Positions 7,386-13,204 of a stretch of 13,204 nt of DNA are shown here, piece after piece. Under the pieces are notes generated by a model, which made no database searches, was not told the DNA's origin, and saw only the letters and a program-made list of their open reading frames with translations. Positions within the stretch are counted from its first letter, which is position 1. Every line of letters starts with the position of its first letter. The translations under genes and the position numbers were made by a program. This DNA comes from Flavobacteriales bacterium UBA2040 (GTDB lineage Bacteria > Bacteroidota > Bacteroidia > Flavobacteriales_D > Crocinitomicaceae), in NCBI GenBank assembly GCA_002332715.1, contig DDBE01000152.1, positions 1 to 13,204 of the forward strand, in the 5' to 3' direction.

Positions 7386-7538
7386 TTTAAAACTCGCTGC
7401 CTGTTAAAGTTACGGAAAGATGAACAAAATAAGTATGACTTACATCATGTTCTGAAGTGGATCATCAATGACTACTTGAGTCGTGAATTTAACATTAAGA
7501 TGGACTATGTACAAGTGTTAAGGAATGAAGACCATTAA
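7386..7538 (+). other. Unassigned open stretch, possible gene remnant
   Basis: Fifty codons are open between an in-frame TGA (7383-7385) and a TAA (7536-7538), reading KTRCLLKLRKDEQNKYD, then HHVLKWIINDYLSREFN and IKMDYVQVLRNEDH. The charged, helix-like composition looks more protein-like than typical intergenic AT-rich DNA. The only ATG is 15 codons from the end. Upstream of the TGA the same frame is open back to about 7248. I do not recognise a family. The last four residues before the stop, RNEDH, resemble RNEVH then stop at locus A, because both lie in the shared repeat. It could be a remnant of a gene or mobile element, or chance. Confidence 0.2.
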
Positions 7539-7581
7539 GTAAAACACCAAAAACTAAATGAACTTAATTTCTTCATGTTAA
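7518..7581. repeat. Imperfect inverted repeat 3' of rsmG; dispersed repeat, locus B
   Basis: The left arm TTAA-GGA-ATGAAG-ACC-ATTAAG (7518-7539) can pair with the right arm CTTAAT-TT-CTTCAT-G-TTAA (7563-7581) through 6+6+4 bp around a 23-nt loop. The left arm matches 1705-1726 (inverted, one mismatch in 22) and the right arm matches 1722-1738 exactly. Lying 11 bases beyond the rsmG stop, it could act as a 3' stem for that transcript, or be the end of a small repetitive element. Confidence 0.45.
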
Positions 7582-7592
7582 ATAATTCCCGC

Positions 7593-8225
7593 TTACGCCT
7601 CTACGTGCACCACCATCTTCGTCTCAAAAAAGTCTGTTGGAAAGTGATCGTGTAAATTGTAGTACCTTTTTTTCTGTTTTACGGTCGACATTTCTTCTTT
7701 CAAATCGCCGCCTTTTAGATAGAGAATGCCGTTTTTTAATTCGTGCTGATTCTTCTTTTTGTTCTTGTTTTTCACCCATTTCAAAAAGTCGGGCATCTTG
7801 GTTACGGCTCTAGAAATGATGAAATCGTAACTGACGAGTATGTTTTCTGCTCTATCGTTGATTGTTTTTACGTTTTCTAAGCCTAAAGCTTCCGCTACTT
7901 CATTCACCACTTTTATTTTCTTACCAATGGAGTCGACTAAAGTGAATTTCGTTTCAGGAAAAAGTACTGCCAAAGGAATACCTGGAAATCCGCCACCGGT
8001 TCCAATATCCAAAACCATAGCGCCCGGTTTGAAGGGTTGAACTTTAGCGATTCCGAGGGAATGAAGGACATGACGCTCGTAAAAATGTTCAGTATCTTTT
8101 CTCGAAATCACGTTGATTTGACTGTTCCACAATTGGTATAAATCGAACAAATCGGCGAATTGCTGTTTTTGGATATCGGTGAGATCCGGAAAATGGGTGT
8201 AGATAAGAGAAACGTTCTCCTTCAT
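7593..8225 (-). CDS. rsmG: 16S rRNA (guanine-527-N7) methyltransferase RsmG (GidB)
   Basis: A 210-residue protein of normal family length. It uses S-adenosylmethionine to methylate N7 of G527 in 16S rRNA within the 30S subunit; loss in other bacteria gives low-level streptomycin resistance. The N-terminal helical part contains the family signature LYQLWNSQINVISRKD...FYERHVLHSL (about 29-57). The SAM-binding loop VLDIGTGGGFPGIPLAVLFP is at 71-90, TKFTLVDSIGKKIKVV follows, and SRAVTKMPDFLKWV is the later conserved segment. It lies only 3 bases after the stop of the sigma factor gene and is the last gene of the glycosyltransferase-sigma-rsmG unit. The identification is secure. Confidence 0.97.
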   Translation of the reverse strand: MKENVSLIYTHFPDLTDIQKQQFADLFDLYQLWNSQINVISRKDTEHFYERHVLHSLGIAKVQPFKPGAMVLDIGTGGGFPGIPLAVLFPETKFTLVDSIGKKIKVVNEVAEALGLENVKTINDRAENILVSYDFIISRAVTKMPDFLKWVKNKNKKKNQHELKNGILYLKGGDLKEEMSTVKQKKRYYNLHDHFPTDFFETKMVVHVEA

Positions 8226-8228
8226 GAT

Positions 8229-8834
8229 TTATAAGGTGTGTTTCTTGTCTTCCATCATGTTCGATAGAAAATCGCGTGCACGGAACAATTGTGCTTTCAC
8301 GGTTCCCAATGGCAAATCTAATTCGTTGGCAATTTCTTCGTAGCTCAACTCTTGGAAATAACGCAATTCGATCAATTGACGGTAACGCGGTTTTAATTTG
8401 CTGACCACTTCACGCATAGCATTTACCTTTTGCTTTTTCATCATGTGTTCCGATGGATCAAGCGTATTGGATTCTGCTTCGATGTACATTATTGAGCCGT
8501 CGGAAGTTGAAATTCCTGAGTCCATGGATGTGACTTTAATTCTTTTCTTGCGGATGAAATCGATACAGTTGTTGGAAGCTATTTTGAACAACCAAGTTGA
8601 AAAGGCGAAGTTAGGAGAGTATTGCCCGATGCGATTAAAAGCTTTTCCAAAGGCTTCGATGGTTAAGTCGTCGGCATCATCCGGATTTTTCACCATTTTC
8701 AACATGGTATAATACACCGATTCGCGGTAACGCTCCAAAAGCAATGAATACGCATGTTGGTCACCTTTTTGTGCTTTGGCTACCAACACCAAATCTTCTG
8801 TCGCCTTCTTCGAAAAATTCCCGTTTACTTCCAT
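8229..8834 (-). CDS. ECF-type RNA polymerase sigma factor
   Basis: A 201-residue sigma-70 family protein with only regions 2 and 4. Region 2 spans about 28-98: AYSLLLERYRESVYY, the -10-recognition/core-binding part DDADDLTIEAFGKAFNRI, and FSTWLFKIASNNCIDFIRKKR. A 48-residue polar linker (99-146) follows. Region 4 spans 147-201, with LSYEEIANELDLPLGTVKAQ as the helix-turn-helix that reads the -35 element. It directs transcription of a regulon that cannot be read from this window. No anti-sigma factor gene is adjacent, unlike many ECF loci: the upstream neighbour, overlapping by 10 bp, is a glycosyltransferase and the downstream one is rsmG. Activity may therefore be set by expression level or a distant partner. 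Confidence 0.93.
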   Translation of the reverse strand: MEVNGNFSKKATEDLVLVAKAQKGDQHAYSLLLERYRESVYYTMLKMVKNPDDADDLTIEAFGKAFNRIGQYSPNFAFSTWLFKIASNNCIDFIRKKRIKVTSMDSGISTSDGSIMYIEAESNTLDPSEHMMKKQKVNAMREVVSKLKPRYRQLIELRYFQELSYEEIANELDLPLGTVKAQLFRARDFLSNMMEDKKHTL

Positions 8835-9958
8835 GATCCTTTTCTATTTCTTCCTGTAAGGTAAAATAGATAGGGCAAAAGCATAAAATATCCAATTTCC
8901 AAAAAGGGAAGAAAAAGAACGAACTTCTTCTCGTTTAATTTTTTGAATATCAAGCTTTGAACCATCCATTTTAGAACAAAAACGAGGGCGAATGCTCCAA
9001 CGCACCACCAACGATATTGCCCGTTGAATAACAAAGTAACGAAAGAAAGGAGCAGTATTAACAGGCTGATAGGATAGATTCCTAACATCCATTTTTTGAA
9101 AACCTTGTAATGCTTACTCGCGGAGTAATGTCTTTGTTTTTGGGCAATCCAATCTTCCCATGTCTCTTTTGCCTGTGAATAACAAAATGTTTCTGGCTCA
9201 ATGGAGATGGAATAGTTCTTCTTTTTGGCCGCACTTTGGATGAACAAATCATCGTCACCAGAAAGAACGGCGTAGTGCGATTTGAATCCACCCACCCGAT
9301 TATACACCGTTTTTGTGTAACCCATATTTCGGCCAACGCCCATATATGGCTTGCCGCGAAGAGCAGAACCTAAATAATTCATGGCAATCCACGCCGTGTC
9401 AAAACGGATGATGGAATTTAAAATTCCTTTTGTCTTTTTATAAGGACCGTAACCAATTACGATTTCGCTTTTTGGGGTGAATGCGCCCGCCATGTTTTTC
9501 AGCCATTGATTAGAACTGGGTAAACAATCAGCATCGGTGAACATCAAATGTTCGTGTGTCGCTCCCTTGATTCCAATCGTCAAAGGTAGTTTTTTTCCAA
9601 CCTTTTGGTGGTGGTTTTTTTCCAATTCAATGACTTTCAAATTAGGAAAACGCTGTTTGTAGGCGTGCAGTAAATATTTCGAATCGTCGATGGACTGATG
9701 ATTGATCACGACCACTTCAAAACTGGGATAATCTTGGGTAAGGATTGTTTCCAAGTTTTTGGTCAAATTTGATGCTTCGTTTCTTGCAGCGATAATAATG
9801 GAAACTGGAGGCAAGGAAACCAAATCTTCACTTTTCTTTTTCTTCAATATAGACCCGTGGATCCAAATCGTAAAATACAATTGAATTAGCGCGGAGACGC
9901 CGAACAAAGTCAATAAAATTATTGTGAACCAAAAAAGTTGTTCTTGGGAAAAATACAT
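8825..9958 (-). CDS. Membrane-bound family 2 glycosyltransferase
   Basis: A 377-residue protein that should transfer sugars from nucleotide donors, probably for envelope or surface polysaccharide; the product is unknown. An N-terminal membrane helix (about 8-33) is followed by a GT-A domain starting PPVSIIIAARNEASNL (50-65). The metal-binding motif TDADC is at 141-145, GVGRNMGYTK and GGF follow, then SGDDDLFI carrying the likely catalytic acid and QKQRHY as a variant of QxxRW. Two or three membrane segments lie at the C-terminus. At the usual first Asp, after FEVVVIN, the sequence reads NHQSIDDS instead of ND.S.D. I chose the ATG at 9956-9958 (MYFSQEQLFWF): an earlier in-frame ATG at 10042 would lie inside the divergent tgt gene and past the promoter. 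Its stop overlaps the sigma factor start by 10 bp. Confidence 0.92.
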   Translation of the reverse strand: MYFSQEQLFWFTIILLTLFGVSALIQLYFTIWIHGSILKKKKSEDLVSLPPVSIIIAARNEASNLTKNLETILTQDYPSFEVVVINHQSIDDSKYLLHAYKQRFPNLKVIELEKNHHQKVGKKLPLTIGIKGATHEHLMFTDADCLPSSNQWLKNMAGAFTPKSEIVIGYGPYKKTKGILNSIIRFDTAWIAMNYLGSALRGKPYMGVGRNMGYTKTVYNRVGGFKSHYAVLSGDDDLFIQSAAKKKNYSISIEPETFCYSQAKETWEDWIAQKQRHYSASKHYKVFKKWMLGIYPISLLILLLSFVTLLFNGQYRWWCVGAFALVFVLKWMVQSLIFKKLNEKKFVLFLPFLEIGYFMLLPYLFYLTGRNRKGSWK

Positions 9959-9995
9959 TGATTGTAATCCTTTCGGCAAAGATGGGGGTTGTCGG

Positions 9996-10013
9996 CAAAT
10001 ATAAATATCTTTG
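9996..10013. promoter_or_regulatory. Divergent back-to-back Bacteroidota -7 boxes (glycosyltransferase unit / tgt)
   Basis: On the plus strand TATCTTTG (10006-10013) matches the Bacteroidota -7 consensus TAnnTTTG; transcription would begin near 10019, giving a very short AU-rich leader before the tgt ATG at 10037. On the minus strand TATATTTG (10003-9996) matches the same consensus and would serve the glycosyltransferase gene starting at 9958. Only 2 bp separate the boxes. No well-spaced -33 TTG is evident for either, so the calls rest on the -7 elements and position. Confidence 0.6.
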
Positions 10014-10036
10014 CAGCGTTTATTTTTCAACATTTT

Positions 10037-11167
10037 ATGCACTTCGAGTTAGAACATACAGATTCCAAAAGCAAAGCACGTGCTGGCGTTATAAATACTG
10101 ATCACGGAAAGATCGAAACACCCATTTTTATGCCCGTTGGCACGGCTGGAACGGTTAAGGGAGTGCATCAACAAGAGTTGAAAGATGAGGTAAATGCTCA
10201 AATTATTCTTGGAAATACCTACCATTTGTATCTACGTCCAGGAATGGAAATAATAGAAGTTGCGGGTGGACTGCATCAATTTATCAACTGGGATAAGCCG
10301 ATTTTGACCGATAGCGGCGGATATCAAGTGTATTCTTTATCCGGTTCGAATAAAATTACAGAAGATGGCGTTCGTTTTCAATCGCACATCAACGGCAGTT
10401 ATCATTTGTTCACACCTGAAAAATCGATAGAAATTCAACGTCAGATTGGTGCCGATATCATTATGGCGTTTGACGAATGTACTCCGTATCCATGCGAGTA
10501 CAATTACGCCAAGAACTCCATGCACATGACGCATCGATGGTTAAAGCGTTGCGTGGATTATATGGAACAATCCCAACCACTTTACGGTCACAATCAAGCT
10601 TTGTTTCCGATAGTTCAAGGAAGTGTGTACAATGATTTACGTGTTGAATCGGCGGAAGAAATTGCAAAACACAACGCTTTTGGAAATGCCATCGGGGGAC
10701 TTTCCGTAGGTGAGCCCGAAGAAGAAATCTATGCCATGACGGATTTGGTTTGTAGCATTTTACCAAAGGACAAACCGCGTTATTTGATGGGAGTGGGAAC
10801 TCCTGCTAACATTTTAGAATGTATTGCCCTCGGTGTGGATATGTTCGATTGTGTGATGCCGAGTCGAAATGCGAGACATGGCATGTTGTTTACATCCGAA
10901 GGAATCATCAATATAAAGAACAAGAAATGGGAAATGGATTTTAGTCCCATCGATCCGAATGGAATGGCAGGAACAGACCATACTCATTCCAAAGCTTATT
11001 TGCGTCATTTGATTGTTTCGAAGGAAAGTTTGGGACAACAAATCGCGACGATACACAATTTAGCTTTCTATTTGTGGTTAGTAAATACGGCACGTGAGAA
11101 AATCAAAACGGATGAATTCGCAAGCTGGAAAGACCAAATGTTACCAAAATTGAGACGAAGATTGTAA
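10037..11167 (+). CDS. tgt: Queuine/preQ1 tRNA-guanine transglycosylase, zinc-cysteine-less form
   Basis: A 376-residue enzyme that exchanges guanine-34 in GUN-anticodon tRNAs for preQ1 in the queuosine pathway. The TIM barrel shows PIFMPVGTAGTVKGV (29-43), ILGNTYHLYLRPG, TDSGGYQVYSLS with the conserved Asp92, GGLSVGEPEEE, RYLMGVGTPANILE, and MFDCVMPSRNARHG with the nucleophile Asp271. Bacterial TGTs usually bind zinc by C-x-C-x2-C-x25-H. Here the His is present (His340 in TIHNLAFY) but the three Cys positions (309, 311, 314) are Gly, Ala and Asp. I believe this variant is typical of Bacteroidota, though I could not check. The ATG at 10037 gives MHFELEH; the in-frame ATG at 9989 lies upstream of the -7 box and is rejected. 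The stop shares one base with the next gene's ATG (TAATG). Confidence 0.96.
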   Translation: MHFELEHTDSKSKARAGVINTDHGKIETPIFMPVGTAGTVKGVHQQELKDEVNAQIILGNTYHLYLRPGMEIIEVAGGLHQFINWDKPILTDSGGYQVYSLSGSNKITEDGVRFQSHINGSYHLFTPEKSIEIQRQIGADIIMAFDECTPYPCEYNYAKNSMHMTHRWLKRCVDYMEQSQPLYGHNQALFPIVQGSVYNDLRVESAEEIAKHNAFGNAIGGLSVGEPEEEIYAMTDLVCSILPKDKPRYLMGVGTPANILECIALGVDMFDCVMPSRNARHGMLFTSEGIINIKNKKWEMDFSPIDPNGMAGTDHTHSKAYLRHLIVSKESLGQQIATIHNLAFYLWLVNTAREKIKTDEFASWKDQMLPKLRRRL

Positions 11168-12243
11168 TGCTCAGCATACTCGACAAATATATCATACGGA
11201 AGTTTCTTTCCACCTATTTCTTCATGTTGGCGATCATCATGTTGCTGGCCATGGTGTTTGATATTGCCGAGCGGATGAGTGAATTTATCCAAAATCAAGC
11301 AACGATTGGTGCCATTTTCTCCGAGTATTATTTGAATTTCTTGGTCTATTACGGAAATACGTATTCGTCCATGATTGTCTTCATTGCCGTGATTTGGTTT
11401 ACGGCAAAGATGGCGCAGGAAACGGAAATAATACCAATTTTGAACAGTGGTCGACCTTTCAATCGTTTCATGCGTCCTTATATGATAGCAGCAACTTTGA
11501 TTATGTTTATTTCCTTGATTATGAATCACTTTATTTTACCGCGTTCAAATAAAGTTCGTCTCGATTTCGAAGAACGGTATTACAGAAACGCACATCATGT
11601 TGAAGATTATCATGCGGAATATCCTGGCAATAGGGTGGTGTATTATTCCTCTTACAATGGTTCGGACAATTTAATCAATGATTTTGTGGTTGAAAAATGG
11701 AACGACAAAAAACGAATCGTTTATTTCTTGAAAGCGCGAACGGCGCAAAATGTTCCCGGAACCAACAAGTGGGTGCTCAACGATTATTATGAAAAACATT
11801 TCACCAATGATGGCGATAAAATAATTGAAGGTCCACGTAAGGAGGTGCAATACGATTTTACGCTCGAAGATATGGCCGCCCGAGACAATGTGGTGGAATC
11901 TTTGACCTATGGGGAACTAAAGAAATTCATTAAACGGGAGAGAAGCAAAGGGTCCAAGAATATTCCAACCTTCGAAATAGAGCTATATCAGCGGACAGCT
12001 CTCCCATTTGCAACGTATGTTTTGACTATTATTGGCGTTGCCGTAGCCAGTCGTAAAAAACGAGGTGGAATTGGTGTCAACATTGCTATTGGTTTGGGAA
12101 TCACCTTCGTCTATATTTTTGCAATGAAAGTTATGGCGGTGGCCGCGGTGAATGTTGGATTACCTTCTGTAATTGCTGTTTGGGTGCCCAATGTGATGTT
12201 CGCCGGAATCGCCTTTATTCTATATCGAAATGCAGTACGATAA
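11167..12243 (+). CDS. LptF/LptG-family (YjgP/YjgQ) permease
   Basis: A 358-residue inner-membrane protein of the lipopolysaccharide export complex LptB2FG, which pulls LPS from the inner membrane toward LptC and LptA. The N-terminal segment DKYIIRKFLSTYFFML opens the first membrane helix (about 12-32); helices two and three are near 55-78 and 98-118. A periplasmic beta-jellyroll domain lies at about 120-265. Three helices at the C-terminus begin at TALPFATYVLTIIGVAVA (about 277) and pass through GGIGVNIAIGLGITFVYIF. ETEIIPILNSGRPFNRFMRP is the conserved cytoplasmic loop that contacts the LptB ATPase. The length matches LptF/LptG; sequence by eye does not separate the two. It starts on the last base of the tgt stop (TAATG), so the two are probably translated together. 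Confidence 0.93.
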   Translation: MLSILDKYIIRKFLSTYFFMLAIIMLLAMVFDIAERMSEFIQNQATIGAIFSEYYLNFLVYYGNTYSSMIVFIAVIWFTAKMAQETEIIPILNSGRPFNRFMRPYMIAATLIMFISLIMNHFILPRSNKVRLDFEERYYRNAHHVEDYHAEYPGNRVVYYSSYNGSDNLINDFVVEKWNDKKRIVYFLKARTAQNVPGTNKWVLNDYYEKHFTNDGDKIIEGPRKEVQYDFTLEDMAARDNVVESLTYGELKKFIKRERSKGSKNIPTFEIELYQRTALPFATYVLTIIGVAVASRKKRGGIGVNIAIGLGITFVYIFAMKVMAVAAVNVGLPSVIAVWVPNVMFAGIAFILYRNAVR

Positions 12244-13069
12244 TGCAGAACATAGAAGAGAGAGTGGAGAACAGAGGCATTATCTAACATCTCTCTTCTT
12301 ACATTTTATTGCTCACAACTTTGTACTCACATCTCTGTTCTTTGTTCTCTTTGCGAATTCAGTCTTCGGACAAATCGTCAACATCGAAAGCAACCGAATC
12401 CATGACGACAGTGTAGGTTGGAGTGGCGCAGTTACTGGAATGTTTTCGGCGCAGAAAAACAAGGATTTATTATTGAGTGCAAATCTTCGGCCTAAGATTC
12501 AGTATAAAACCAAAAAGCACAACATTTTCCTTGTTGGCGATTATAATTTTTCGAAGGGTAGTGAACGGATATTTTCCAACGCCGGCATGTTTCATCTTCG
12601 GTATGCGTATCGAATTAAACAAACACCTTGGAAATTGGAGGTGTATTCGCAAGTTCAATACAATCAACTTTTGGATCTAAGGTATCGATTTTTGAACGGT
12701 GCAGGTGTTCGCGTGAAATTCATCAATAAGGAAAAGTGGAAACTTTACGCAGGAACCAGCACTTTTTACGAACGACAGTTGTTTGCCGCAAGCAATACGG
12801 TTGTCGATGATTTGCGTTGGAGCAATTATCTTTCTTGGTTTATAGAGCCGAGGGATTATTTCAGTTTCACTGCCGCAACTTATTACCAACCGCTTTGGGA
12901 TGATTTCAGCAATTACCGTGTTTCGGGTCAATATACCCTGAGCTTCAAAATCACAACACAATTTTCCGTAAAAACTGAACTCAATTTCTTCCGCGACGAG
13001 AAAGCGCAACCCGATGTCCCGAAAATGATTTATGCGACCACGGTGGGATTTGGGTATACGTTTAATTAA
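12230..13069 (+). CDS. Outer-membrane protein, DUF481-like beta-barrel
   Basis: A 279-residue protein. After an unusually long hydrophilic N-terminus (MQYDNAEHRRESGEQRHY) comes a signal peptide core, FVLTSLFFVLFANSVFGQ, with a likely cleavage after FG. The mature part resembles DUF481 barrels: WSGAVTGMFSAQKNKD near the start, then long amphipathic strands such as HNIFLVGDYNFSKG, LEVYSQVQYNQLLDLRYRF and WKLYAGTSTFYERQLF, ending VGFGYTFN, a typical outer-membrane C-terminus with aromatic residues. The only ATG in frame lies 14 bp inside the permease gene; no ATG, GTG or TTG lies between it and the signal peptide core. The first ~48 codons include a 42-nt in-frame duplication and inverted repeats (listed separately). 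The real start could therefore be a non-standard codon closer to the hydrophobic core. The barrel is clear; its substrate is unknown. Confidence 0.8.
   Translation: MQYDNAEHRRESGEQRHYLTSLFLHFIAHNFVLTSLFFVLFANSVFGQIVNIESNRIHDDSVGWSGAVTGMFSAQKNKDLLLSANLRPKIQYKTKKHNIFLVGDYNFSKGSERIFSNAGMFHLRYAYRIKQTPWKLEVYSQVQYNQLLDLRYRFLNGAGVRVKFINKEKWKLYAGTSTFYERQLFAASNTVVDDLRWSNYLSWFIEPRDYFSFTAATYYQPLWDDFSNYRVSGQYTLSFKITTQFSVKTELNFFRDEKAQPDVPKMIYATTVGFGYTFN
12254..12299. repeat. 10-bp inverted repeat at the 5' end of the outer-membrane protein gene
   Basis: AGAAGAGAGA (12254-12263) and TCTCTCTTCT (12290-12299) are exact reverse complements with a 26-nt loop. A second pair, GAACAGAG (12269-12276) and CTCTGTTC (12333-12340), interlocks with it. 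The purine-rich left side and pyrimidine-rich right side stand out from the surrounding coding sequence. A stem beginning 11 nt after the permease stop could affect translation of the downstream gene. Confidence 0.45.
12284..12367 (+). repeat. 42-nt in-frame tandem duplication inside the signal peptide region
   Basis: CTAACATCTCTCTTCTT (12284-12300) and CTCACATCTCTGTTCTT (12326-12342) match at 15 of 17 bases and start exactly 42 nt, or 14 codons, apart. The encoded units are LTSLFLHFIAHNFV and LTSLFFVLFANSVF. Identity falls off after the first 17 bases. The two copies lengthen the hydrophobic segment of the outer-membrane protein. Confidence 0.5.
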
Positions 13070-13166
13070 AGTATTTGGCATTTTGTGCGCTTCGCTTTGG
13101 CTTTTGGTTTATTGGTTTGGAAGGCTGAAGTTTTATTTCAAAAAATATATTCGTTTTTGTAACTAG
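13032..13166 (+). CDS. Possible 44-residue membrane protein (low confidence)
   Basis: An ATG at 13032-13034, out of frame with the outer-membrane protein gene and overlapping its last 38 bases, opens a 44-codon frame ending TAG at 13164-13166. It reads MRPRWDLGIRLIKVFGILC, then a hydrophobic stretch through ASLWLLVYWFG, then a basic tail RLKFYFKKYIRFCN. Positive ends around one membrane helix are typical of small membrane proteins. Against it: T-rich DNA readily yields hydrophobic residues, no ribosome-binding signal is evident, and no family is recognised. About 30 codons fall in otherwise empty sequence. Confidence 0.2.
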   Translation: MRPRWDLGIRLIKVFGILCASLWLLVYWFGRLKFYFKKYIRFCN

Positions 13167-13204
13167 TTCGAACAATCTTTTTTTTGTTCTCTTAACAGCC
13201 AACA
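13070..13204. other. Right-end tail, no clear gene
   Basis: Apart from the possible 44-codon frame, nothing convincing is seen. CAAAAA (13139-13144) and TTTTTG (13154-13159) could pair weakly. GTTCGAAC (13166-13173) is an 8-bp palindrome followed shortly by eight T (13178-13185), which loosely resembles a plus-strand terminator for the tgt-permease-barrel unit, but its stem would be too short to rely on. Confidence 0.4.

Larger units (their letters stand above)
7180..7592. other. 413-bp intergenic region with palindrome, repeat and unexplained open stretch
   Basis: This gap must hold the promoter of the minus-strand DUF1800 operon, but no clean TAnnTTTG box is visible; the nearest is TACTTTTT on the minus strand (7228-7221), overlapping a 14-bp palindrome. 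Further right are an unassigned plus-strand open stretch (7386-7538) and an inverted repeat (7518-7581) ending just after the rsmG stop. No tRNA or recognisable RNA gene is seen. Confidence 0.6.

Noticed and set aside
7535..7576. Minus-strand mini-ORF MKKLSSFSFWCFT after rsmG
   Set aside because: Only 13 codons, no conserved feature; the start sequence is part of the dispersed repeat.
8398..8712. 104-codon open frame antisense to the sigma factor, where an anti-sigma might be sought
   Set aside because: It is a mirror of the sigma gene; its Ser/Phe/Met-rich translation has no anti-sigma features.
9989..10036. Upstream in-frame ATG for tgt adding 16 residues
   Set aside because: It lies upstream of the likely -7 box at 10006-10013, and the known protein start style MHFELEH fits the ATG at 10037.
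9959..10042. 28-residue N-terminal extension of the glycosyltransferase
   Set aside because: It would overlap the tgt start and cross the predicted promoter of the gene itself; the extension is not membrane-like and the MYFSQEQ start suits the membrane helix.
11215..11228. ATTTCTTCATGTT resembling the dispersed repeat
   Set aside because: It is 13 nt inside the permease coding sequence and explained by common codons; the match is within chance expectation.
11068..11529. 153-codon open frame antisense to tgt and the permease
   Set aside because: Composition is His/Asn/Gln/Arg-rich with no motif; it mirrors the strong coding signal of the opposite strand.
12677..13081. 134-codon open frame antisense to the outer-membrane protein
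   Set aside because: No recognisable domain and it lies opposite a convincing barrel gene.
1..13204. CRISPR array, tRNA, rRNA or complete insertion sequence
   Set aside because: No regularly spaced repeats, cloverleaf-like sequence or transposase was found anywhere in the window.

Overview
The window looks like chromosomal DNA of a Bacteroidota bacterium, most likely a flavobacterium-type lineage. It is AT-rich and gene-dense, with a TAnnTTTG-type promoter box upstream of tgt. It has type IX secretion (T9SS) type A C-terminal sorting domains, one in an intact gene and one in a broken gene, a DUF1800/DUF1501 pair, PorT/DUF481-like outer-membrane barrels, and a queuine transglycosylase of the kind lacking zinc cysteines. 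A narrower placement (for example near Fluviicola/Crocinitomix) is only a guess from the style of the adhesin repeats.

Layout: (1) 1-876 (+), the 3' part of a tRNA-dihydrouridine synthase gene that runs off the left edge, followed by inverted repeats and a bidirectional terminator-like hairpin. (2) 938-1689 (-), a decayed T9SS surface-adhesin gene: two ~51-residue repeats, an Ig-like segment and a sorting domain remain readable, but there is one frameshift, there are two in-frame stops, and the 5' end is missing. (3) 1828-7179 (-), a tight four-gene unit: DUF1800 protein, DUF1501 protein with a Tat-like N-terminus and a T9SS sorting domain, outer-membrane beta-barrel, and a lipoprotein with a probable beta-propeller. 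The last two junctions are 4-bp ATGA overlaps. (4) 7180-7592, a 413-bp gap with a 14-bp palindrome, an unexplained open stretch, and a short repeat shared with the gap at 1705-1738. (5) 7593-9958 (-), a unit of family 2 glycosyltransferase, ECF sigma factor and rsmG. (6) A 78-bp divergent promoter region. (7) 10037-13069 (+), tgt, an LptF/LptG-family permease and a DUF481-like outer-membrane protein, with 1-nt and 14-nt overlaps. (8) A short tail with a possible 44-residue membrane ORF.

Working together: dus, rsmG and tgt are RNA-modification genes. The LptF/G permease, the glycosyltransferase and the barrel proteins serve the envelope. The best candidate for an undescribed system is the 1828-7179 operon. 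DUF1800/DUF1501 pairs are familiar but of unknown function; here they are translationally coupled to a barrel and a lipoprotein with a partly acidic N-terminus that may be surface-exposed. The DUF1501 protein appears to combine a Tat-like signal with a T9SS sorting domain, and its DUF1800 partner has no visible signal peptide. A cell-surface complex is a reasonable inference, not a demonstrated fact. All calls are by eye; no database search was run.
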